A stretch of DNA of 21,045 nt from Gracilariopsis chorda. Taxonomy: Eukaryota > Rhodophyta > Florideophyceae > Gracilariales > Gracilariaceae. Under the pieces are notes generated by a model. It saw nothing but the letters and a program-made list of their open reading frames with translations, was not told where the DNA came from and made no database searches. Where the stretch lies: positions 1 to 21,045 of the forward strand of contig NBIV01000507.1 in assembly GCA_003194525.1 (NCBI GenBank), in the 5' to 3' direction. Below, piece after piece: positions 16,291-21,045 of the stretch (position 1 is its first letter; each line of letters opens with the position of its first letter). The position numbers and the translations under genes were made by a program.

Positions 16291-17276
16291 GTTGAAAACT
16301 CGCGTGAGGGTGAATCATGAGACAGTGGCGTGCCTTCAGATGTGCGCTTCTCTGCTTTTGGCTTTGCAGCTTGGCTTTGAGATGTGTCTCCTTTTCTTCC
16401 GCGCCCCTTCCCGTCTACCTCCCGTCCAATCCGATCGGAGAACAAATATTTCACTCTATTACCTGTCTCTCGACGAACTTTCCATAGCTCAATCACCTTT
16501 CTCATCTTCGTCACTGACCAGTTCCGCACTGAGTTGAGCGACGATTTGTTGAATGCAGCAACACCGAGTCGTTCCAAGTAGGAGAGGTACGGAACAACAC
16601 CATCCTCTAACAGACGATCCGCGCCAGACATGTAGTGTCGCCTTGTGGATTGCTTCATATCCGTAAGAAACTCAATCGCCCATCTCGACGTAGGACCCGC
16701 TCTATCCACCGTTTTCTCATAGAACTCGTAGAGCTTCCTGTGTGACATTGCTTGGGGAATTGCCTTCTTTCCTTTCAGCTGAGAAACGCGGTCTTTTTCC
16801 ATGCGCTGCCGTCGCTCCTTCAGATCCCCGTAGAGTGTGATCTGCTGCATAAATCCGTACTTCTCCGGGCGTGGCTCAGTTACTTCAACGTGGAACGCGA
16901 TTAGCCCCCTGTACTCAAATAGATCCAAGGTGTCTCCGTCCGTACCCAGTCCATCAAACGAGACCATCCTATACGGCAAAATAAGCGCATGTAGTACTCT
17001 ACCAGATGCCAGTAATCGATGACCGCCTCCGATAACCACGAGTCGTCCCTGCGTAGACGGCGTAGTTCCCTTCACTACGAGTAGATGCTCCCAACTGTGA
17101 AAGCGTTGCGGAGCCCCATTGTCTTCACTCAGTGTTTGTAGTCGTAACGAGGAGGTTTCGCGTCCGAAAAAATGGTCCGATGAACAGGTCAACTGCAGCG
17201 TATCACGTAGTAGAACCCCTCCCCTGCTCGATTCGGCGCTTAATCTGTGAGGAAATAGAGGATGCAAGATGTGCAT
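16176..17276 (-). CDS. hypothetical protein, probable upstream part of the Ulp1-like gene
   Basis: 366 codons in a different frame, overlapping the next ORF by 115 bases. No family recognised. The region of about residues 40-130 looks globular and mixed alpha/beta (LVVIGGGHRLL, VLHALILPYRMVSF, LIAFHVEV). The region of about 140-280 is helical and charged. The last 80 residues are Ser/Pro/Lys-rich like the start of the next ORF, which suggests one disordered linker split by an intron or frameshift. The ATG at 17276 may not be the true start: a CCTCACAG splice-acceptor-like sequence and a CTAAT branch-like site lie at and just above it. Confidence 0.5.
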   Translation of the reverse strand: MHILHPLFPHRLSAESSRGGVLLRDTLQLTCSSDHFFGRETSSLRLQTLSEDNGAPQRFHSWEHLLVVKGTTPSTQGRLVVIGGGHRLLASGRVLHALILPYRMVSFDGLGTDGDTLDLFEYRGLIAFHVEVTEPRPEKYGFMQQITLYGDLKERRQRMEKDRVSQLKGKKAIPQAMSHRKLYEFYEKTVDRAGPTSRWAIEFLTDMKQSTRRHYMSGADRLLEDGVVPYLSYLERLGVAAFNKSSLNSVRNWSVTKMRKVIELWKVRRETGNRVKYLFSDRIGREVDGKGRGRKGDTSQSQAAKPKAEKRTSEGTPLSHDSPSREFSTCATLRTRSPSPKTRLLGSPPHATPQSTKTARQPIPLH

Positions 17277-17311
17277 TAGGTGGTGACATGGCGCAGGGAA
17301 TGGGAGCTTAC

Positions 17312-17449
17312 CAAGCTAAGATGGTCGTTGAGCAAAACCTGAAGATAGATGGGGAACAGCTCGGCATCGGAATCGATGGAAAATAAAAGCGATGCGTCGG
17401 GAGAGGGGCGGAAATAGGGGAAACATTCCCCCAAAAACGCCCATGCCAT
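17312..17449 (-). CDS. candidate first exon of the Ulp1-like gene
   Basis: An ATG at 17449 opens 46 codons ending exactly at a strong donor TTG|GTAAGC (17311 is the first intron base). The peptide ends in LFPIYLQVLLNDHLSL, which looks like real coding sequence. The CACAG acceptor at 17245-17249 would give the wrong phase for the downstream ORF, whereas the CTGCAG at 17193-17198 gives the right phase (119-nt intron). The model is therefore tentative. Confidence 0.35.
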
Positions 17450-17880
17450 TCAGCAGTGCATGTCAATTATTTTGACTGGAAGGTGTAAAATAAACTGACA
17501 GTGGCGGACAGTGCACGCACGAGCGCACTGTCTGGAATTCGTATTCCAAATCCTTAAACATACGCACAAACGTTACGGACAACACATCGCAGGACAGATT
17601 GTGACACCGACTGTCACTTGTACAAGTAAGGTTGCCGACAGTGCACTGCGTGCATAGTATCTGGACCAATGAAAAGCTGCTCACTGTACATGACTTTGAC
17701 GTGTCCAAATCTGTGCCTCACAGTGCCCTAGCGCAAACAAGTCGTTACTGTACGTACGCAGTTTGTTTCCGTACAGAGCATGAAGCCTTACCATAACATT
17801 CACCCAGCTGCTATCGAAGCAACCCCACCGCCGTAGAACTCACAGTGTAATTCGGTCTCCACCATTTCTAAAAACTCTAG
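17450..17880. promoter_or_regulatory. putative promoter region with ACAGTG/CACTGT motifs
   Basis: No gene. ACAGTG or its complement recurs at about 17498, 17508, 17527, 17640, 17684, 17720 and 17840, with related ACTGTCA forms. One pair forms a perfect 8-bp inverted repeat: GACAGTGC (17507-17514) and GCACTGTC (17525-17532). It lies directly upstream of the minus-strand gene start at 17449, so a regulatory role is plausible. Confidence 0.4.
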
Positions 17881-17883
17881 TAG

Positions 17884-17945
17884 TGACGAAATGGGGGATT
17901 CATTCCCCCAAAAAACCCCAAAAAAACCCATCCCACTTTCTTCGA
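17884..17945. repeat. second copy of a G-rich start-region motif
   Basis: ATTCCCCCAAAAA followed by more C/A runs and CCCATCCCA resembles 17425-17450 (CATTCCCCCAAAAACGCCC, then ATGCCA), which is the beginning of the candidate first exon. Read on the minus strand both give TTTTTGGGGGAATG. It may be a degraded duplicate of the gene's 5' end. The second copy hits a stop immediately. Confidence 0.45.
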
Positions 17946-18085
17946 ATGTCGCGCACCAAGCGCCACCGCCGCTCATCCAAAACCGCTTTTATTTCAGTTG
18001 CGCGCCTAAAACTACCATAGGAAGACACGCCCGCTCTACAAGGAGACCAAGCGCTACCATCCACTAAAACCGCGCTCACCTCTTG
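17946..18085. repeat. CCAAGCGC subtelomeric motif, two copies
   Basis: ACCAAGCGC at 17956 and 18047 (91 bp apart), each followed about 15-20 bases later by AAAACCGC. They have the same core and direction as the left-hand repeats, so this repeat family flanks the minus-strand gene block. Confidence 0.55.
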
Positions 18086-18882
18086 GAAAACCACCGCTGT
18101 TACCCGCAAGCCGAACAACATACAACATGGTCTGACCTGATTCTAATCTACATCGAACAGCAAACATTCTGCTTCTCAACCCCGTGCTACACATCCCCGT
18201 CTACACTTCTGATTCCCATACTTCAGCACCACAGTTTGAGCCCGCGTGCCAGCGAACCCCTTGAACGGCTGCCCCCGCGACAGAAGTCTACACACCTACA
18301 CACCGCAAAAGCCCAATCCGAACCCGATCCCCGCCAGCATCTGAATAGCAGGTATACCAACGAACAAATTTCCAGGAAGCGGCGCCTTTTCTGCTCCCAT
18401 TGTAGCAACCACCTCTACTAACCCCACAGTTGTACATTACTCTACACCGGCCGAAGCGTATTTGGAACAGCATACCTTCACTACCTTCGTTGCAGCCACA
18501 CAAGAAACCCGTACAAAACACTTGCAGAAACTTCTAAACCGGAACAGAGAAAACGGTCTTCAACAAGTATCAGGGAAGGAAAAGAGCACCACTGCAACCA
18601 CCTTTCTACCAATACAGCGAGACACCTTCAACCCGCAGTTTATCACCCTCGCGGCGGTCCCCTAACAATCAACGGAAAACAAACGCAAAACCCTGCTTCT
18701 GCCTCCCCCCCGTGCCATTCTGATTTCCACCGCTACACACTTGCAGCACAGTCATGAATGCTAAATCAGGACGAAGAGATGGATGGGCTGAATTCATGGG
18801 AACGCCGAAGAAACCTTTGGAGATATTTGTGGACAGCAATCACTACGAGTAGACTGAGGACAATTCGAAGGAGACTAACACA
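18086..18882. other. no convincing gene
   Basis: Two plus-strand frames (18083-18421 and 18462-18665) are Thr/His/Pro/Gln-rich, with no domain, and do not connect. The DNA is rich in CA/CC dinucleotides. It may be leader or decayed gene sequence. Confidence 0.4.
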
Positions 18883-19113
18883 ATGATGGCGGCTTTCCGC
18901 TGCTTACAACAAGGATTCGGTTTTACTATGGGGGTTCACAATCTCACGGTGTGCGAATATGCAGATATCCTAACATATCTCCAGCCCACAACTTCTGACG
19001 TCATAAGTGGTTTGTCAACCTTTCAAACCCCTTTGAACCTTGAGAACAACTACCTGGGGCCAGTCTTCATGACGCGCCTCGTCCGACTCACAGATCGCAG
19101 GGATAAAGGTTAA
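18883..19113 (+). CDS. short ORF, doubtful
   Basis: 76 aa from ATG at 18883, including LENNYLGPVFMTRLVRLTDRR. No family recognised. The stop is followed by GTTAATG, and a good acceptor (GGCATGCAG) lies at 19302-19310 before the next ORF's better part, so it could be an upstream exon of the 19132-19946 candidate. Confidence 0.25.
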   Translation: MMAAFRCLQQGFGFTMGVHNLTVCEYADILTYLQPTTSDVISGLSTFQTPLNLENNYLGPVFMTRLVRLTDRRDKG

Positions 19114-19131
19114 TGCGGGGCGCTTGAGTCC

Positions 19132-19719
19132 ATGGTTGTGGCCCATCAGTATGCGCTGTGTACTGTTTGTGGGAAAGGAGGGTTGTGGGGACCAGGGCAG
19201 GAGACTCCCGGACATAATACCCCTAAACACCCTGAACAACATGTGAGCACATGGTGCGGGTTTCGTTACTGTGCTATAATACCACCTCTCTGTGGCATGC
19301 AGGACTTTTTGCGCGTAGTGGACGCTCCAATCGCATCGGTCACCCTGAGCTGCGAGCGGAGTACTCTGTTCTCGAGAGAAGGGAGGTTCTCTGCAAAGGG
19401 AAAGACGCTGGCCAAGTACTGTTGGAGTAATACAATCCTGAGTGAAGACGGATGTAACGACGAAGCCTTGTTCGTAGTGTATACTTTGTTCCCAAGCATG
19501 TCCAGTGGTCTACTCCCAGAAAAGATGAAAACTCTTGGTATATACGTCACAATAACGGAAGAGATAGTGCGTGGTCACAGTGGAGCGCGCGGAAAGAAGG
19601 GTAATTACTACGAGTGGGTCCCTCCCATTGCAGCTGGTACGCCCAGGAAGCGAGTGCAAACATTGTATCTAACGATGGGATGTAGCATCGTCGTCCGAGT
19701 ACATGCCTGGTGCGTCTAG
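19132..19719 (+). CDS. hypothetical protein, possibly exon or first half of a broken gene
   Basis: 195 aa open frame, function unknown. The first 55 residues are Cys/Gly-rich and may not be coding. From about 19300 (MQDFLRVVDAP...) it reads as a plausible globular protein, with beta-like segments (LFVVYTLFPSM, LGIYVTITEEIV, VQTLYLTMGCSIVVRV). The stop at 19719 overlaps the next frame at 19710, which continues with similar character. Confidence 0.4.
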   Translation: MVVAHQYALCTVCGKGGLWGPGQETPGHNTPKHPEQHVSTWCGFRYCAIIPPLCGMQDFLRVVDAPIASVTLSCERSTLFSREGRFSAKGKTLAKYCWSNTILSEDGCNDEALFVVYTLFPSMSSGLLPEKMKTLGIYVTITEEIVRGHSGARGKKGNYYEWVPPIAAGTPRKRVQTLYLTMGCSIVVRVHAWCV

Positions 19720-19946
19720 GATCGCACCCTAAGGAAGAGGTTGTGGTGTTTATTCATGCCGTGCGTGTGACGTTAACCGGAGAGGACAAGTTGGTTTTCA
19801 TGAAAAGACCAGCATCGTACCACTCCCCGGACCTGGACGAGTATGCTAACTACACGGATTTTCTTGAGCGCGGCTACAGTCGAAGGCAAGCTACGTCGAT
19901 TGGAACGAGTTACTTACTAATGATGAGCAACAAGACCTCGGCGTAG
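19710..19946 (+). CDS. hypothetical protein, continuation of the 19132 ORF in another frame
   Basis: 78 codons including EEVVVFIHAVRVTLTGEDKLVFMKRP, alternating hydrophobic like the upstream ORF. The 10-base overlap and frame change suggest a single frameshifted gene, or a very short intron near 19710-19720 (GTGCGT...TAG). No family recognised. Confidence 0.35.
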   Translation: MRLGSHPKEEVVVFIHAVRVTLTGEDKLVFMKRPASYHSPDLDEYANYTDFLERGYSRRQATSIGTSYLLMMSNKTSA

Positions 19947-20650
19947 TTGGGACCATTCCTTCGGTTGTCAATGTCCCCTTGACACCGAGACGCGCTTGAA
20001 ATTAGTGAAGTTGGATTCAAACCTTCGGTTGGGCACTGATAGAATCCTGGACGCTTATCGGAAAACACTGTGGTGCAATCCCGGTGTGGGAAAGGCACCC
20101 AAGGCAGCTCGAAGCCTTGCTCTCTTGGAGAGGTAGGCCCAGCTGGGTAGAGCCCTCCGTGTCCCGTATGACGGGTGTAACTCCGTCGGGAGCCTGGATG
20201 TACCTCGGAGGTTTAGGGGTTAGAACCGGTCGGAACCACGGCTGGTACGGAAGTAGCCTGCGAGCAGGGGAACAAAAGAGGGAAAGGGACCACCCGACGG
20301 GGGCGTGCAGAAAGCGGGAACAGACCCCGGAGGAGGGTGCCGATACACACGCACGAACACGCACCGCGCGGCGGTTAGGGGATATGAGGGGAAGAGATGG
20401 TCTCACGGTCTCACGACACACGTCGGTAATATCAATACCCAAAACTGGGGCGGAGATAGGGCCTGTACGGGCGGTCACACGACAGCAATGAATACCACGA
20501 GTGTCACAACCCACTGGGTACGACGACGAGCACGGTCTCCTCGGTGGTGCGAGTCGGGTGAAACTACCGGGCAAGCGGTGTACCTTCGCGAGGAGTTAGA
20601 CACTTCGCATGGCGAATAGAGTCAGAGCCGAACTCGGTCTTCTTTTCTTG
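19947..20650. other. non-coding region rich in hairpins
   Basis: No supported gene; overlapping frames on both strands are Arg/Thr/Pro-rich and look like shadows. It contains TCGG-T-TGTCAA (19961-19971) pairing with TTGACA-CCGA (19979-19988); CCCGT/ACGGG around an ATG loop (20163-20175); the 10-base palindrome CCCAGCTGGG (about 20139); and TTCGC/GCGAA around an ATG loop (about 20605). It resembles a structured untranslated region, possibly of a retroelement continuing outside the window, but no known RNA family was matched. Confidence 0.4.
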
Positions 20651-21045
20651 GTGAGCTCGCCGTCGGCCGCCGACGCTCAAGTACTAGCTCAGTGCAGTAC
20701 AGTAGGTAGTGCACTAGCCTAAGTAAAATTAACCCCTAAACTACACTAAAATAAGTAGCCATTTTGGGCCTCCTGGCCCGGGCTGTAGCCACGTGTCACC
20801 ACCTTGCCAGGCAAGTACCACAAAATATGAATGTTCCCATAACCACCCTGGGTAACCCGACCGCTAATTAGCGCGGTAAACGGGGGCTAAAATTCATGCA
20901 TCAAGCTTCATCGCTCGCACCGAGTACACCTCAGATATGAGTTTCACCATCGCCCGTACGCGGGAATGTATTGCACTACAAACACCGGTTTTCAGACTAC
21001 GACACGCTAGCGTGGGAGATGGTAACGCTGATGATGCTGATGCTC
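20651..21045. other. non-coding region with dense short palindromes
   Basis: CGTCGG/CCGACG with a 3-base loop (20661-20675), AGTGC/GCACT (20691-20715), GGGCC-TCCT-GGCCC (20766-20779), CTTGCC-A-GGCAAG (20803-20815) and CGCTAATTAGCG (20862-20873). No ORF. Confidence 0.45.

Noticed and set aside
18083..18665. Two plus-strand ORFs (112 and 67 aa)
   Set aside because: Low-complexity Thr/His/Pro/Gln composition, no domain, no continuity between them.
20037..20072. CTGATAG...GGAAAA, slightly like a hammerhead core
   Set aside because: The CTGATGA core is broken and no stem II or cleavage site lines up.
20017..20619. Overlapping ORFs on both strands (185, 135 and 104 aa)
   Set aside because: High-GC, Arg/Pro/Thr-rich frames open simultaneously on both strands over hairpin-rich DNA. 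None resembles a protein family.
20600..20625. GCATGGCGAATAGAG, resembling the 3' part of an HDV-like ribozyme
   Set aside because: The GCGAA pairs with TTCGC in a simple hairpin, and no matching P1/P2 strands were found upstream.

Overview
This looks like the end of a eukaryotic chromosome, read from the distal side (left) towards the interior (right). The evidence is a telomere-type C-rich tract with its C-strand running 5'->3' rightwards, an ACCATGG translation start, a TATATAAG box, GTAAGC-type splice donors, and a reverse transcriptase of the Penelope-like (PLE) class. The species cannot be named. An alga, fungus or other protist fits, with a telomere repeat of roughly C4TA4-5.

Positions 1-11150 hold a head-to-tail array of one retroelement with a 2979-bp period. 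There is one copy cut by the window edge (1-2213) and three complete copies (2214-5192, 5193-8171, 8172-11150). Each full unit encodes ORF1, a 281-aa basic coiled-coil protein, and ORF2, a PLE reverse transcriptase with no GIY-YIG endonuclease after it. The 3' part of each unit carries a TATA box, a type I hammerhead ribozyme, a 71-nt pyrimidine tract and a terminal CCTAAAAACCCCT. Copies B, C and D encode identical proteins.

Positions 11138-11331 are a 194-bp degenerate telomeric tract. The last element is joined to it through the element's own telomere-like 3' end. All 3' ends face the chromosome interior and all 5' ends face the terminus. This is the arrangement expected if element RNA anneals to the G-rich overhang and is copied from it. 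The promoter and ribozyme at the end of one unit lie just upstream of the next unit's ORFs, as in Drosophila HeT-A. ORF1 also contains four telomere-like repeats inside its coding sequence.

Positions 11332-12466 are subtelomeric repeats built around CCAAGCGC: seven copies at about 75-bp spacing, then scattered copies. Two more lie at 17956 and 18047, beyond the next gene block.

Positions 12467-17449 carry minus-strand genes: a 208-aa Pro/Ser-rich protein with a basic C-terminal helix, and a long interrupted gene whose C-terminal part resembles a Ulp1/SENP (C48) cysteine protease. That gene is split by a frame change and by one in-frame TAA between the His and Asp motifs. Introns or decay could explain this.

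Positions 17450-21045 are mostly non-coding. They contain a cluster of ACAGTG/CACTGT motifs, an unrecognised plus-strand gene candidate (about 19132-19946), and about 1.1 kb rich in short perfect hairpins.
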